Origin: Vibrio litoralis DSM 17657
GTDB taxonomy: Bacteria > Pseudomonadota > Gammaproteobacteria > Enterobacterales > Vibrionaceae
Assembly (NCBI RefSeq): GCF_000426765.1
Contig: NZ_KE384566.1
Coordinates: forward strand, 434,001-498,000
DNA: 64,000 nucleotides
Direction of reading: 5' to 3'
This document shows, one piece after another, positions 1 to 10,199 of this stretch. The notes under the pieces are model-generated. The model ran no database searches, had not been told where the DNA came from, and worked only from the letters and a program-made list of their open reading frames with translations. The first letter of the stretch is position 1, and the number at the start of each line of letters is the position of its first letter. The position numbers were made by a program, and so were the translations under genes.

Positions 1-34
1 TTACTACCGTGGCAAAAAGGTTATCAACAAGTAA
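1..34 (+). CDS. rpmF: 50S ribosomal protein L32, C-terminal end (partial)
   Basis: Only the last ten codons are present, reading YYRGKKVINK and then TAA. This matches the C-terminus of L32 (E. coli ends YYRGRKVIAK). The rpmF-plsX-fab order is the standard gammaproteobacterial arrangement, which supports the call. The gene begins before the window. plsX follows after 9 bases, so the two are probably cotranscribed. Confidence 0.85.
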   Translation, partial: YYRGKKVINK

Positions 35-43
35 GGTTGACCT

Positions 44-1069
44 TTGCAAACTATTACCGTTGCACTTGATGCAATGGGCGGGGATTTCGGTCCTCGCGTA
101 ACAGTGCCTGCCGCCGTGCAGGCATTGTCACATTTCCCAGAGCTGAAAGTTATCTTGGTCGGTGATCGTGAACAAATCACGAAAGAACTGACACATCTCG
201 GATTTACTCCGACCCCTCGTCTCATCATTAAACATAGTGAGAGAGATATTTCTAATGATGAAAAGCCGTCTTTAGCATTACGCAATAGTTCCGGAACATC
301 GATGCGAATAGCGCTCGATCACGTGGCAGATGGCATGGCCGATGCTTGCGTTAGTGGTGGAAATACCGGCGCTTTAATGGCTTTGTCAAAATTCCGTCTT
401 AAATTATTACCCGGAATAGAACGTCCAGCCCTTGTTAGTGCATTACCAACTGTATCCGGTAAAAAAACCTGGATGCTTGATCTGGGTGCCAATATATCGG
501 TTGATGCGGATACTTTATTCCAGTTTGCCGTGATGGGCAGCGCGTTAGCTGAAGTGCATATCCCACATCCGCCTAGAGTGGCGATTTTGAATGTTGGCGA
601 AGAAGAAATAAAAGGCAATGATTTGGTTAAACGTTGCTCAGAATTACTCAGCCAAACAAAAGAAATCAATTATTCTGGCTATATTGAAGGAAATCAGCTT
701 TTTTATGATGTCGCAGATGTGATAGTTTGTGATGGATTTGTCGGAAATGTGTGTTTAAAAACCTGTGAAGGGGTTGCACATTTATTCCATCAAAAATTAA
801 AGAGTTATTTTACTTCTTCAACAATTAAGGGCTGGATCGCTCGAAAATTGTTCTCTCATTTATTTAATGAGCTAAAAACACTGAACCCCGACCAGTATAA
901 TGGTGCAAGTTTGCTAGGATTGCGCGGCATTGTTATCAAAAGCCATGGGCAAGCTGATACATCTGCTATGATCAATGCAATTGGTGAAGCAGTGTATGAA
1001 GTCAAACAGCAAGTCCCAAGCCGTATAAGCGATCGCTTAGAAGCGGTTTTACTCGAGAGGCATTATTAG
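44..1069 (+). CDS. plsX: Phosphate acyltransferase PlsX
   Basis: PlsX converts acyl-ACP to acyl-phosphate, the first step of the PlsX/PlsY route into phospholipids. It acts in the cytosol at the inner membrane. The 341-residue protein begins with a TTG codon and carries the typical N-terminal segment [10 protein letters not shown] (residues 8-17) and the internal [11 protein letters not shown] motif. Length fits the family (about 340-355). The start is set by this conserved N-terminus and by an AAGG sequence just upstream (33-36). It lies between rpmF and fabH, six bases before the fabH start, in the fatty-acid operon. Confidence 0.96.
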   Translation: MQTITVALDAMGGDFGPRVTVPAAVQALSHFPELKVILVGDREQITKELTHLGFTPTPRLIIKHSERDISNDEKPSLALRNSSGTSMRIALDHVADGMADACVSGGNTGALMALSKFRLKLLPGIERPALVSALPTVSGKKTWMLDLGANISVDADTLFQFAVMGSALAEVHIPHPPRVAILNVGEEEIKGNDLVKRCSELLSQTKEINYSGYIEGNQLFYDVADVIVCDGFVGNVCLKTCEGVAHLFHQKLKSYFTSSTIKGWIARKLFSHLFNELKTLNPDQYNGASLLGLRGIVIKSHGQADTSAMINAIGEAVYEVKQQVPSRISDRLEAVLLERHY

Positions 1070-1074
1070 TCTTC

Positions 1075-2025
1075 ATGAATAGCAAAATTTTAGGAACAGG
1101 TAGTTACCTACCGACTCAAGTGCGTACCAACGCCGATTTAGAAAAAATGGTTGATACTAGTGATGAGTGGATTGTAACTCGTACCGGTATTCGTGAACGC
1201 CGTATTTCTGCTCCAGATGAATCCGTTGCTGATATGGCCTATCACGCCTCAGTCAATGCGATTGAAATGGCTGGGATTGATAAGCACGATATTGACCTAA
1301 TCATTGTCGCGACCACCAGTGGTAGCCATAAATTCCCATCATCAGCTTGCCAGGTTCAAGCGGCACTAGGTATCAAAGGCTGTCCTGCTTTTGATGTGGC
1401 AGCGGCTTGCTCTGGTTTTGTGTATGCATTATCGATTGCTGATCAGCACATTAAAACGGGAATGGCGAAAAATGTTCTGGTTATCGGTGCGGATGCGTTA
1501 TCGAAAATGTGTGATCCTGAAGATCGCTCAACTATTATTTTGTTTGGTGATGCCGCAGGTGCCGTAGTACTTGGTGCCAGCGAAGAGCCTGGCATTATTT
1601 CAACCCATTTGCACGCGGATGGTCGCTTTGGTGAGCTTTTAAGTTTAGAAGAAGCCAAACGCGGTGAAAATATTGATGCTTGGCTGCATATGGCAGGCAA
1701 CGAAGTATTTAAAGTGGCAGTGACCCAACTATCTAAGTTAGTGAAAGATACACTAGCAGCTAATGAGATGGCGAAAACAGAACTGGATTGGTTAGTTCCG
1801 CATCAAGCGAATTTACGCATTATCTCGGCAACCGCTAAGAAGCTTGCCATGTCACTTGATCAAGTGGTGGTAACGTTAGACCGTCATGGTAATACCTCTG
1901 CCGCTACAGTTCCAACTGCATTAGATGAAGCGGTTCGCGATGGTCGAATTCAACGTGGTCATATTCTGTTATTAGAAGCGTTTGGTGGTGGTTTCACATG
2001 GGGCTCTGCGCTCGTTCGATTCTAA
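1075..2025 (+). CDS. fabH: Beta-ketoacyl-ACP synthase III
   Basis: FabH starts fatty acid synthesis by condensing acetyl-CoA with malonyl-ACP. The 316-residue protein has the thiolase-fold catalytic triad in the expected places: Cys112 in the AAACSGF segment, His243 in PHQAN and Asn273 in GNTSAA. The C-terminus ends in the family pattern [13 protein letters not shown]. It follows plsX by five bases and precedes fabD by 57 bases, as in other gammaproteobacterial fab clusters. Confidence 0.98.
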   Translation: MNSKILGTGSYLPTQVRTNADLEKMVDTSDEWIVTRTGIRERRISAPDESVADMAYHASVNAIEMAGIDKHDIDLIIVATTSGSHKFPSSACQVQAALGIKGCPAFDVAAACSGFVYALSIADQHIKTGMAKNVLVIGADALSKMCDPEDRSTIILFGDAAGAVVLGASEEPGIISTHLHADGRFGELLSLEEAKRGENIDAWLHMAGNEVFKVAVTQLSKLVKDTLAANEMAKTELDWLVPHQANLRIISATAKKLAMSLDQVVVTLDRHGNTSAATVPTALDEAVRDGRIQRGHILLLEAFGGGFTWGSALVRF

Positions 2026-2082
2026 TTGTTAGGTTTATCTGCATGATAGGTAAGCTAGATTTTAATTTTAAGGAAATTTTCT

Positions 2083-3009
2083 ATGAGTAAGTTTGCGGTT
2101 GTATTTCCAGGGCAGGGCTCTCAAACTGTTGGCATGCTAGCGGAACTTGGCGAGCAATATGAAGTTGTAAAAACAACGTTTGCCGAAGCATCAGAAGCGC
2201 TTGGTTATGATTTATGGGCCTTGGTTCAAAATGGTCCTGTAGAAGATTTAAATGAAACGCACCGTACTCAGCCTGCATTATTAGCTGCCTCTGTAGCGAT
2301 CTGGCGTGTATGGCAAGAAGTGGGTGGTGAACAACCTGAAATGGTAGCAGGCCACAGCTTAGGTGAATATTCTGCATTAGTGTGCGCGGGCGTTATCGAC
2401 TTTAAACAAGCAATTAAGTTAGTTGCGCTACGTGGTGAACTTATGCAGCAAGCGGTTCCTGCTGGCGTTGGTGCAATGTTTGCGATTATTGGTTTAGATG
2501 ATGCAGCGATTGCTAAAGCATGTGAAGAAGCAGCGCAAGGCGAAGTAGTATCACCAGTAAACTTTAACTCTCCAGGTCAAGTCGTAATTGCAGGCAATAA
2601 AGCGGCAGTAGAACGTGCTGGTGAGCTTTGTAAGGCAGCAGGTGCTAAGCGTGCATTGCCTTTACCTGTTTCTGTACCTTCACACTGCGCACTGATGAAA
2701 CCAGCTGCGGATAAACTTGCTGAAGCACTAGCGGATATCGAATTTAACGCACCGATCGTACCTGTAATTAATAACGTAGATGTGATTGCAGAAACGGATC
2801 CTGCCAAGATTAAAGATGCGCTTGTTCGTCAATTATATAGCCCAGTTCGTTGGACTGAAGGCGTCGTTGTTATGCATGATCAAGGCGTAGAAAACTTATT
2901 AGAGTTTGGACCAGGTAAAGTATTAACTGGTTTGACTAAACGAATTGTAAAAGCCTTGAGCGCACAAGCTGTGAATGATCCAGCTTCTCTTGATGCCGCT
3001 CGCGGTTAA
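2083..3009 (+). CDS. fabD: Malonyl-CoA:ACP transacylase
   Basis: FabD moves the malonyl group from CoA to acyl carrier protein for chain elongation. The 308-residue sequence contains the nucleophile elbow GHSLGEY with Ser92, and His201 in the PSHCALM segment, matching the catalytic pair known from E. coli FabD. The N-terminal GQGSQ oxyanion motif is at residues 10-14. AAGGAAA lies six bases before the ATG. fabG follows after 64 bases in the same direction. Confidence 0.98.
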   Translation: MSKFAVVFPGQGSQTVGMLAELGEQYEVVKTTFAEASEALGYDLWALVQNGPVEDLNETHRTQPALLAASVAIWRVWQEVGGEQPEMVAGHSLGEYSALVCAGVIDFKQAIKLVALRGELMQQAVPAGVGAMFAIIGLDDAAIAKACEEAAQGEVVSPVNFNSPGQVVIAGNKAAVERAGELCKAAGAKRALPLPVSVPSHCALMKPAADKLAEALADIEFNAPIVPVINNVDVIAETDPAKIKDALVRQLYSPVRWTEGVVVMHDQGVENLLEFGPGKVLTGLTKRIVKALSAQAVNDPASLDAARG

Positions 3010-3073
3010 TACTGATGGCATGGTCTTGAGCTATGCCTAGGTATCACATTTTCAGTCATAAAGAGGATTTATA

Positions 3074-3808
3074 ATGAATCTTGAAGGTAAAATTGCACTA
3101 GTTACTGGTGCCAGTCGTGGTATTGGTCGTTCGATTGCTGAGCTATTAGTTGAGCGTGGCGCGACTGTTGTAGGTACAGCAACAAGCGAATCTGGTGCAC
3201 AAGCGATTAGTGACTACCTTGGAAATAATGGTAAAGGTTTAGCCTTGAATGTAACCGACTCAGATTCTGTTGCGGCGACCATCAAAACCATTAATGAAGA
3301 ATTCGGTGGAATTGACATTTTAGTGAATAATGCGGGTATTACTCGTGATAACTTGTTGATGCGTATGAAAGATGACGAATGGCAAGATATCATGGATACT
3401 AACCTAACATCGATTTTCCGTTTGTCTAAAGCGGTTCTTCGAGGCATGATGAAGAAACGTCATGGTCGTATTGTTAACGTGGGCTCTGTAGTGGGTACCA
3501 TGGGCAATGCAGGTCAAGCAAACTACGCAGCAGCGAAAGCTGGCGTAATTGGTTTCACAAAATCAATGGCTCGTGAAGTTGCTTCTCGCGGCGTAACGGT
3601 AAATACTGTTGCTCCAGGTTTTATCGAAACAGATATGACAAAAGCACTGAATGATGACCAACGTGCTGCTACACTATCACAAGTGCCAGCAGGTCGATTA
3701 GGTGATCCGCGTGAAATTGCATCAGCAGTTGCCTTTTTAGCTTCTGACGATGCCGCCTATATTACTGGCGAAACACTGCATGTGAATGGTGGTATGTACA
3801 TGGTCTAA
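3074..3808 (+). CDS. fabG: 3-oxoacyl-ACP reductase
   Basis: FabG reduces 3-ketoacyl-ACP with NADPH in each elongation cycle. The 244-residue short-chain dehydrogenase has the cofactor motif TGASRGIG at residues 11-18, NNAG at 85-88, and the catalytic Ser138, Tyr151 and Lys155. It has AGAGGA just before the ATG and sits between fabD and acpP in the conserved order. A gap of about 180 bases separates it from acpP. A separate acpP promoter there is common in relatives, but I did not identify one with confidence. Confidence 0.98.
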   Translation: MNLEGKIALVTGASRGIGRSIAELLVERGATVVGTATSESGAQAISDYLGNNGKGLALNVTDSDSVAATIKTINEEFGGIDILVNNAGITRDNLLMRMKDDEWQDIMDTNLTSIFRLSKAVLRGMMKKRHGRIVNVGSVVGTMGNAGQANYAAAKAGVIGFTKSMAREVASRGVTVNTVAPGFIETDMTKALNDDQRAATLSQVPAGRLGDPREIASAVAFLASDDAAYITGETLHVNGGMYMV

Positions 3809-3990
3809 ATCTGTTTGAGTGTTTTAAAATCACTCATATGCATGATTTAGGTCAAAAATGTACCAAGTTTCAGTGAAAAACATGAAATTTGTGGTTTGAC
3901 CAGCAAGGTCAGCCTTGCAACTTTTCAAAGTTTGAATAAACTACGGCTAACATCGCATTTAAGCGAACTCTCTGTAATAGGAAAAGAAAA

Positions 3991-4224
3991 ATGAGCAACA
4001 TCGAAGAACGCGTAAGAAAAATCATTGTTGAACAACTAGGTGTAGATGAAGCAGAAGTGAAAAACGAAGCTTCTTTCGTTGATGATCTAGGTGCTGACTC
4101 TCTAGACACAGTAGAGCTAGTAATGGCTTTAGAAGAGGAATTCGACACTGAAATTCCTGACGAAGAAGCTGAAAAAATTACTACTGTTCAAGCTGCAATC
4201 GACTACGTAAACAGCGCACAGTAA
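3991..4224 (+). CDS. acpP: Acyl carrier protein
   Basis: This is the 77-residue acidic carrier that holds growing acyl chains on a phosphopantetheine arm. The attachment site is Ser37 in the GADSLD motif (residues 34-39). The sequence is strongly acidic and close to E. coli AcpP throughout. AGGAAAAG precedes the start. A hairpin terminator or attenuator lies directly after the stop, and fabF follows 96 bases later. Confidence 0.99.
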   Translation: MSNIEERVRKIIVEQLGVDEAEVKNEASFVDDLGADSLDTVELVMALEEEFDTEIPDEEAEKITTVQAAIDYVNSAQ

Positions 4225-4233
4225 TAACACCCC

Positions 4234-4264
4234 CAGGCGGTCTCCCAGGCCGCCTGAGTTTTAT
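4234..4264 (+). terminator. Hairpin after acpP
   Basis: The arms CAGGCGG (4234-4240) and CCGCCTG (4250-4256) pair perfectly around a 9-base loop and are followed by AGTTTTAT. It is probably a partial terminator that keeps acpP transcript levels above those of fabF. Confidence 0.7.
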
Positions 4265-4320
4265 CTTATATCATCTATCCTTACATACTCTCAGTATTAT
4301 TAATCTCCGGAGAAAAAATC

Positions 4321-5565
4321 GTGTCCAAGCGTCGTGTAGTTGTTACAGGCATGGGGATGTTGTCACCGGTAGGCAACACAGTTGAATCCTCTTGGAAAGC
4401 CCTTTTAGAAGGTCAAAGTGGTATCGTGAATATCGAGCACTTTGATACAACCAATTTTCCCACTCGTTTTGCAGGCTTAGTGAAAGACTTTGATTGCGAA
4501 GAGTACATGCCCAAGAAAGAAGCTCGCAAAATGGATTTATTTATCCAGTACGGTATTGCTGCGGGTATCCAAGCGTTTAATGACTCAGGCATTGAAGTCA
4601 CCGAAGAAAATGCCACACGCATCGGTGTCGCTATTGGCTCTGGTATTGGTGGTATTGGTCTGATCGAAGAAGCGGCACATACGCTTCGAGATCGTGGCCC
4701 ACGTCGTATGAGTCCATTTTTTGTGCCTTCAACCATTGTGAATATGATTGCAGGTCATTTATCTATCATGAAAGGCTTACGTGGACCAAACATCGCTATT
4801 TCAACAGCATGTACTACTGGTTTGCATAATATCGGCCATGCGGCTCGTATGATTGCTTACGGTGATGCTGATGTGATGCTTGCGGGTGGTGCTGAAAAAG
4901 CGTCGACTCCGCTTGCGATGAGTGGTTTTGCTGCAGCAAAAGCATTATCAAGCCGCAATGATGATCCGCATCTAGCTTCTCGACCATGGGATAAAGATCG
5001 TGATGGCTTTGTATTAGGGGATGGTGCTGGCATGATGATGGTAGAAGAGTACGAACACGCCAAAGCGCGTGGTGCAAAAATCTACTGTGAGATTGTTGGA
5101 TTTGGTATGAGTGGCGATGCTTACCATATGACGTCTCCTAGTGCTGATGGCTCAGGCGGCGCATTAGCAATGGAAGCGGCTATTCGTGATGCCGGCATTA
5201 CTGGTGATCAAATTGGTTACGTCAACGCGCACGGCACATCAACGCCAGCTGGCGATGTAGCAGAAACCTTAGGCATCAAGCGTGCATTAGGTGAAGAAGC
5301 AGCGAAGAAAGTACTGGTATCATCAACTAAGTCAATGACGGGTCACTTACTTGGGGCGGCAGGTTCAGTTGAATCGATCATTACAGCGTTAACTTTGGTC
5401 GATCAAATTGTTCCACCAACCATTAACCTAGATAACCCTGATGAAGGTTGTGATCTGGATTATGTACCGAATAAAGCTCGTAAAGTTGAGAACATGGAAT
5501 ACGCTCTATGTAACTCATTTGGCTTCGGTGGCACCAATGGTTCGTTAATCTTCAAACGTATCTAG
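4321..5565 (+). CDS. fabF: Beta-ketoacyl-ACP synthase II
   Basis: FabF condenses malonyl-ACP with growing acyl-ACP and in enterobacteria helps adjust the unsaturated fatty acid ratio with temperature. The 414-residue protein starts at GTG, with CCGGAG nine bases upstream. The catalytic Cys164 (ACTTG), His304 (NAHGTSTP) and His342 (GHLLGAAG) are all present. The C-terminus has the glycine-rich FGFGGTNGS motif. It closes the fab cluster and is followed by a strong terminator. Confidence 0.98.
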   Translation: MSKRRVVVTGMGMLSPVGNTVESSWKALLEGQSGIVNIEHFDTTNFPTRFAGLVKDFDCEEYMPKKEARKMDLFIQYGIAAGIQAFNDSGIEVTEENATRIGVAIGSGIGGIGLIEEAAHTLRDRGPRRMSPFFVPSTIVNMIAGHLSIMKGLRGPNIAISTACTTGLHNIGHAARMIAYGDADVMLAGGAEKASTPLAMSGFAAAKALSSRNDDPHLASRPWDKDRDGFVLGDGAGMMMVEEYEHAKARGAKIYCEIVGFGMSGDAYHMTSPSADGSGGALAMEAAIRDAGITGDQIGYVNAHGTSTPAGDVAETLGIKRALGEEAAKKVLVSSTKSMTGHLLGAAGSVESIITALTLVDQIVPPTINLDNPDEGCDLDYVPNKARKVENMEYALCNSFGFGGTNGSLIFKRI

Positions 5566-5592
5566 TTAAAATAGCTGAATAAGCCATTTTAT

Positions 5593-5632
5593 AAAGCGGT
5601 TTAATGTTATAGCATTAAACCGCTTTTTTTTT
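5593..5632 (+). terminator. Rho-independent terminator after fabF
   Basis: The perfect 14-base arms AAAGCGGTTTAATG and CATTAAACCGCTTT enclose a six-base loop and run into nine T residues. This ends the fab transcript. An in-frame ATG at 5636, right after the T-run, is therefore unlikely to be the pabC start. Confidence 0.92.
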
Positions 5633-5668
5633 GCTATGATGCAGCCAATAAACGGGAATAGGATCACT

Positions 5669-6487
5669 ATGTTTTTTATAAATGGAAAACAACAGCAAAG
5701 CATATCTATTACAGACCGTTCATTTCAATATGGAGATGGCTGCTTCACGACCATTTTGGTGAAATATGGTCAACCATTATTACTTCATGATCATAAAGAG
5801 CGTATTGATTTAACTTGTCAGAAACTTTTTATGTCGCCTCCAGAATGGAATCAAGTGGAGGAGTGGATTGAAGCGGCTATTAATGCCTCAGGTCATCAAA
5901 CACTTGCGTTAAGTGGGCTTAAAATCCATGTGAGTCGTGGAAGTGGCGGAAGAGGTTATAGCCCAAAAGGCGCAAGTTCTACGCAAGTCGTGGTACAGAC
6001 CTTCGCTTATCCTGAACATTACTCAATTTGGCAATCTGAGGGAATAAAAGTAGGCGTGAGTGACACTCGTTTAGGGGTCAATCCTCAGCTTGCTGGGCTT
6101 AAACATAATAATCGCTTAGAGCAAGTGCTGATTAAGAAAGAAATCGATGATGGCGGCCATGATGACAATATCGTGCTTGATATTGATGGGAACGTTATCG
6201 AAACGAGTGCCGCCAATTTGTTTTGGTTAGCCAGTAATCAGCTTTATACACCAGAGTTAATAAAAAATGGTGTGCTAGGTATAAAGCGAAAGCAAGTATG
6301 TGAATATGCAGAGCAGCAAAAAATGACAGTGAATATTAGCGATTACACATTAGACGATGTGCTTAGCGCAGATGAAGTGTTCATTACCAATGCATTACAT
6401 TGTGTCGTTCCAATCATTCAAATCAATAAGAAAGAATTTAATATTGGCGCAGTCACACGCGCTATTCAGGAGAAAATGAACCCGTGA
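5669..6487 (+). CDS. pabC: Aminodeoxychorismate lyase
   Basis: PabC releases pyruvate from 4-amino-4-deoxychorismate to give p-aminobenzoate for folate. It is a fold-type IV PLP enzyme; the cofactor lysine is expected at Lys145 in GLKHNNRLEQ. I chose the ATG at 5669 (MFFINGKQ, like E. coli MFLING) with GGAATAGGA upstream. The in-frame ATGs at 5636 and 5639 directly abut the fabF terminator. About 272 residues, normal for the family. The stop overlaps the mltG GTG by four bases, so translation is coupled. Confidence 0.93.
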   Translation: MFFINGKQQQSISITDRSFQYGDGCFTTILVKYGQPLLLHDHKERIDLTCQKLFMSPPEWNQVEEWIEAAINASGHQTLALSGLKIHVSRGSGGRGYSPKGASSTQVVVQTFAYPEHYSIWQSEGIKVGVSDTRLGVNPQLAGLKHNNRLEQVLIKKEIDDGGHDDNIVLDIDGNVIETSAANLFWLASNQLYTPELIKNGVLGIKRKQVCEYAEQQKMTVNISDYTLDDVLSADEVFITNALHCVVPIIQINKKEFNIGAVTRAIQEKMNP

Positions 6488-7506
6488 TTAAAAAATTAGC
6501 CATAGTATTGCTTTTAGTCGTAGCGGCATCGGTAGCAGTGATGTTTTATGCTAAGTCAGAAGTTACTCGCTATGTAGAGCAGCCATTAAATATTGAATCT
6601 GAGCAGCTGGTTACTATCGAGAACGGTAAAACGCTAAAAAGTGCATTGTGGATGATGGAGCAACAAGGTTGGATCACCGGCAATACCTTTGCCCGTTTGT
6701 TGCCACATTTATACCCTGAAGTGGTTCATATCCGTGCAGGGACCTATCAAATTAACCCTGGTGAAACTTTGCAACAGGCTTTAATGACAATGGTGACCGG
6801 TGAAGAATTTCAATTTACCATCACATTTATTGAAGGGAGTCGTTTCAGCGAGTGGCGTAGTCAGCTGGATATGGCGAAAGGTTTAGTACATAAAACCAAA
6901 GATCTAAGCGAAGCTGAGATTGCCAAAGTACTGGGTGAAAGTCATCAAAAACTAGAAGGGCTGTTATTAGCGGAAACGTACCACTATACCGAAGGTATGT
7001 CGGATCTTGATATTCTGAAAAGGGCGCATCAATCACTTACTCGTGAGTTAGACGCTGCTTGGCAAACAAGACAAAAAAATCTACCGCTAGACACGCCGTA
7101 CCAAGCGTTAATTTTGGCGTCCATTATTGAAAAAGAAACGGCAATCGAATCAGAGCGCCAACGTGTCGCGTCTGTTTTCGTGAATCGATTGAATAAAGGC
7201 ATGCGATTACAAACCGATCCAACGGTGATTTACGGTATGGGCGATAAATATGACGGCAATATTCGTAAGAAAGATTTGTCGACCCCAACCTCTTATAACA
7301 CTTATGTGATTAATGGTTTACCACCAACACCGATTGCCATGCCTGGTGTCGATTCTATACGAGCCGCGTTAAATCCAGAGCAGAGTCGCTACTTATACTT
7401 TGTAGCAAGTGGCAATGGTGGACATGTGTTCACTAAATCGTTAGCTGAGCATAATCGTGCCGTGCGTGATTATTTGAGAAATTTACGAGCAAATAAGAGT
7501 AACTAA
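6484..7506 (+). CDS. mltG: Endolytic murein transglycosylase MltG
   Basis: MltG (YceG) cleaves nascent glycan strands at the inner membrane and helps set glycan chain length. The 340-residue protein has one N-terminal membrane anchor (about residues 3-22), a LysM-like region, and the catalytic segment ASIIEKET (212-219) followed by the conserved [10 protein letters not shown] and QTDPTVIYG blocks. The GTG start overlaps the pabC stop (GTGA). Its own TAA overlaps the tmk ATG by one base. Confidence 0.95.
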   Translation: MIKKLAIVLLLVVAASVAVMFYAKSEVTRYVEQPLNIESEQLVTIENGKTLKSALWMMEQQGWITGNTFARLLPHLYPEVVHIRAGTYQINPGETLQQALMTMVTGEEFQFTITFIEGSRFSEWRSQLDMAKGLVHKTKDLSEAEIAKVLGESHQKLEGLLLAETYHYTEGMSDLDILKRAHQSLTRELDAAWQTRQKNLPLDTPYQALILASIIEKETAIESERQRVASVFVNRLNKGMRLQTDPTVIYGMGDKYDGNIRKKDLSTPTSYNTYVINGLPPTPIAMPGVDSIRAALNPEQSRYLYFVASGNGGHVFTKSLAEHNRAVRDYLRNLRANKSN

Positions 7507-8150
7507 TGAAAAACGCGAAATTTATTGTAGTTGAAGGCTTAGAAGGCGCAGGAAAAAGCACCGCGATTAATGCTGTGCTGGAGTCGTTAAAGCAGAACTC
7601 AATCCTAGATGTCGTACAAACGCGTGAGCCGGGAGGTACAACATTAGCGGAAAAGTTACGCGCATTAGTGAAAGAAGAGCATGCGGGAGAAGAATTACAC
7701 GATATCAGTGAGCTACTGATGATGTATGCGGCTCGAGTGCAACTAGTTGAAAACGTGATTAAACCAGCGCTTAATAATGGTCAATGGGTGCTTGGTGATC
7801 GCCATGATTTATCTTCTCAAGCGTATCAAGGCGGTGGTCGTCAAATTAGCCCTGAAATTATGAACAATCTAAAACAAACCGCGTTAGGTGATTTCAAACC
7901 AGATCTTACTTTATATTTGGATATAGATCCTAAAATCGGCTTGGAAAGGGCGCGGGGTAGAGGAGAGTTAGACCGAATTGAAAAAATGGATATTAGCTTT
8001 TTTGAACGAGTGCGTGCTCGCTATTTAGAAGCCGCGCAACAAGATCCTAGTATTATTACTATCAATGCCAATCAAACGATTGAGCAAGTGGCTAGCGATT
8101 TACGCCGTGCTCTACAAGTATGGTTTGATAATGGACAAGCGGTAGCATAA
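7506..8150 (+). CDS. tmk: Thymidylate kinase
   Basis: Tmk phosphorylates dTMP to dTDP. The 214-residue protein has the P-loop GLEGAGKST (11-19), the REPGGT motif, the DR motif in [16 protein letters not shown], and an arginine-rich lid ([13 protein letters not shown]). The start overlaps the mltG stop (TAATG), and its stop overlaps the holB start in the same way. Tmk and HolB are coupled in many gammaproteobacteria. Confidence 0.97.
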   Translation: MKNAKFIVVEGLEGAGKSTAINAVLESLKQNSILDVVQTREPGGTTLAEKLRALVKEEHAGEELHDISELLMMYAARVQLVENVIKPALNNGQWVLGDRHDLSSQAYQGGGRQISPEIMNNLKQTALGDFKPDLTLYLDIDPKIGLERARGRGELDRIEKMDISFFERVRARYLEAAQQDPSIITINANQTIEQVASDLRRALQVWFDNGQAVA

Positions 8151-9109
8151 TGGCTTTATATCCTTGGCTAGAGCCGCTGTGGAAACAATGGCAAGTAATG
8201 CTTTCTCAGCAAGCCACGCCACACGCTATGCTGTGTAGTGCTAATGCTGGTACCGGAATAGAAGAGCTCGTTAATCGCCTTGCGGCGGCTGTTGTATGTA
8301 AAAATGCACACGATGAGGCATGTGGTTTTTGTCATAGCTGTGAGTTAAGCCAAGGTGGTCACCATCCTGATATTCACTGGGTAACACCAGAGAAAGAAGG
8401 TAAAGGGATTAACGTTGAGCAAATTCGCGAGGCTAACCGTTACGCGATTGAATCATCGCAACTCGGTGGCAAACGAATCATCATTATTCAGCCAGCGGAA
8501 GCGATGAATGAATCGGCATCCAATGCTTTATTGAAAACATTGGAAACTCCGCCGGAACAATGTGTATTTGTGCTGCTGACTCAAGATAAACACAAATTGC
8601 TGCCGACCATTATTAGCCGTTGTCAGCATTGGCAACTTTCTAAAGTGGCAAAGCCTGTGCTGCTTGATTGGTTGGGATCTCAATTATCTAATGAGCAAAG
8701 GCCTGATTGGTTTAGCTTGAAGATGTATGCACAGTCACCACTAGATGCTTTGTCGTTTATCAAACAAGACAAACAGAAAGAGTGGGAGCAGTTACTTGAT
8801 CTACTTTTAGCTGGAGTACAAAAGCGTTCATTTTCTTTATTTGAAGTGCAAAACTTTTTTAAGAATGAACCATTAGAGAAAGTGTCTTGGTTGCTGTATC
8901 TATTCAATGATCTACAAAAAGCCCATTTTGGTGTGGCGGATATTCCTCAACCTGCGGTATTTGGGCAACTTACGAATTGTATTTCGTATACTAGTGCCTA
9001 TTCTCATTATCAACATCTGCAACAAATGCATCATTCATTAACGACTTCGAGCGGTTTGAACGCTGAGTTACTGATCGTAGATTGGTACCTCACTTTAGTT
9101 CAACCTTAA
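8150..9109 (+). CDS. holB: DNA polymerase III delta prime subunit
   Basis: HolB is part of the clamp loader that places the beta sliding clamp on primed DNA. The 319-residue protein has four cysteines, Cys50, Cys58, Cys61 and Cys64, as expected for the zinc module, and the SRC sensor-type motif (IISRCQHW). As is usual for delta prime, the N-terminal nucleotide site lacks a working P-loop (NAGTGIEEL). It is translationally coupled to tmk. Confidence 0.95.
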   Translation: MALYPWLEPLWKQWQVMLSQQATPHAMLCSANAGTGIEELVNRLAAAVVCKNAHDEACGFCHSCELSQGGHHPDIHWVTPEKEGKGINVEQIREANRYAIESSQLGGKRIIIIQPAEAMNESASNALLKTLETPPEQCVFVLLTQDKHKLLPTIISRCQHWQLSKVAKPVLLDWLGSQLSNEQRPDWFSLKMYAQSPLDALSFIKQDKQKEWEQLLDLLLAGVQKRSFSLFEVQNFFKNEPLEKVSWLLYLFNDLQKAHFGVADIPQPAVFGQLTNCISYTSAYSHYQHLQQMHHSLTTSSGLNAELLIVDWYLTLVQP

Positions 9110-9189
9110 GCTTAAATAAAAACTCAAAGTTAAATCAAGACCTTATTTGCGAACCCTTATTTGTGAACTATGAAATCAGGAACTAGACT

Positions 9190-9960
9190 ATGTTAGTTGA
9201 TTCACACTGCCACCTCGATAAATTAAATTACAATGACTTACATGTAGATGTTGCGGATGTGGTAGCCAAAGCAAAGCAAGCGGGTGTTGAGCAAATGCTG
9301 AGTGTTGGTGTGACACTGGAAGCATTTCCTTCAATGCTGGCGATGATCGAACCGTTTAATAATATTCATGCATCGTGTGGCGTTCACCCGCTAGATTGCG
9401 AAAGTGACTTCGATCTTGAGACGTTTAAACAATATGCCAGCCATTCAAAAGTGGTGGCGGTCGGTGAGACCGGCTTGGATTTTTTCTATCAGCCTGAAAG
9501 CGCACAGCGACAAATGGAATTGTTTGAACAGCATGTAGCTGTTGCTAATGAATTAGATAAGCCATTGATAATCCATACGAGGAATGCTCGTGCTGAAACG
9601 CTAGATGTATTAAAAAATGGCCATGCTGAGCGCTGCGGTGGGGTGATCCACTGTTTTACTGAAGACTTGGCGTTTGCGAAAGCTGCCATCGAACTTGGGT
9701 TTTATATTTCTTTATCAGGGATTATTACCTTCAAGCAAGCCACAGAGCTACAAGACGTCGTAAAACAGTTACCTCTGGATAGGCTGCTTGTCGAAACCGA
9801 CTCACCTTATCTAGCACCAGTTCCACATCGCGGTAAAGAAAACCAGCCAGCTTATGTATCAGAAGTGGCTGCATTTTTAGCTGAGCTGCAACAATGCGAT
9901 GTTGATACTGTGGCGCAAGTGACGACGGATAATTTTAATCGATTGTTCTTGGAAGGTTAA
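9190..9960 (+). CDS. TatD-family metal-dependent nuclease (YcfH type)
   Basis: This is a TIM-barrel metallo-hydrolase of the TatD DNase family. Metal ligands are visible in DSHCHLD (His6, His8), GETGLDF, IHTRNA, IHCFTE and ETDSPYL. At 256 residues it fits the family. It lies 80 bases after holB in the order pabC-mltG-tmk-holB-ycfH seen in E. coli. The role is probably DNA or RNA trimming. Exact substrates of the YcfH branch are not established, so the family call is firm and the function less so. Confidence 0.93.
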   Translation: MLVDSHCHLDKLNYNDLHVDVADVVAKAKQAGVEQMLSVGVTLEAFPSMLAMIEPFNNIHASCGVHPLDCESDFDLETFKQYASHSKVVAVGETGLDFFYQPESAQRQMELFEQHVAVANELDKPLIIHTRNARAETLDVLKNGHAERCGGVIHCFTEDLAFAKAAIELGFYISLSGIITFKQATELQDVVKQLPLDRLLVETDSPYLAPVPHRGKENQPAYVSEVAAFLAELQQCDVDTVAQVTTDNFNRLFLEG

Positions 9961-10199
9961 CTTTTAACTGTTTAGTAACAATTGTAAAGGTGACAAAAAA
10001 AGAAAATTCAGCTTGTTTTTTTTAGCCTATGAAATATATCCAACAGAAATCTCTGGCAAGATCAAATTTCTTTCACTAATTTGATGTTAAAGTCGTTATC
10101 AGATTGACAAGGAAAATGCTCGGAGCTAATGTGCGCCGACAATAATTATAAATTGTAAACGTTAGTAAAACAAAAATTCAAATCAAAGGAGTAGGGGTT

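Noticed and set aside
5636..5668. Earlier pabC start
   Set aside because: It begins three bases after the fabF terminator T-run. The ATG at 5669 has a ribosome site and matches family N-termini.
9961..10199. Mlc operator or CRP site upstream of ptsG
   Set aside because: I looked because Mlc controls ptsG in E. coli, but found no stretch matching either consensus well enough.
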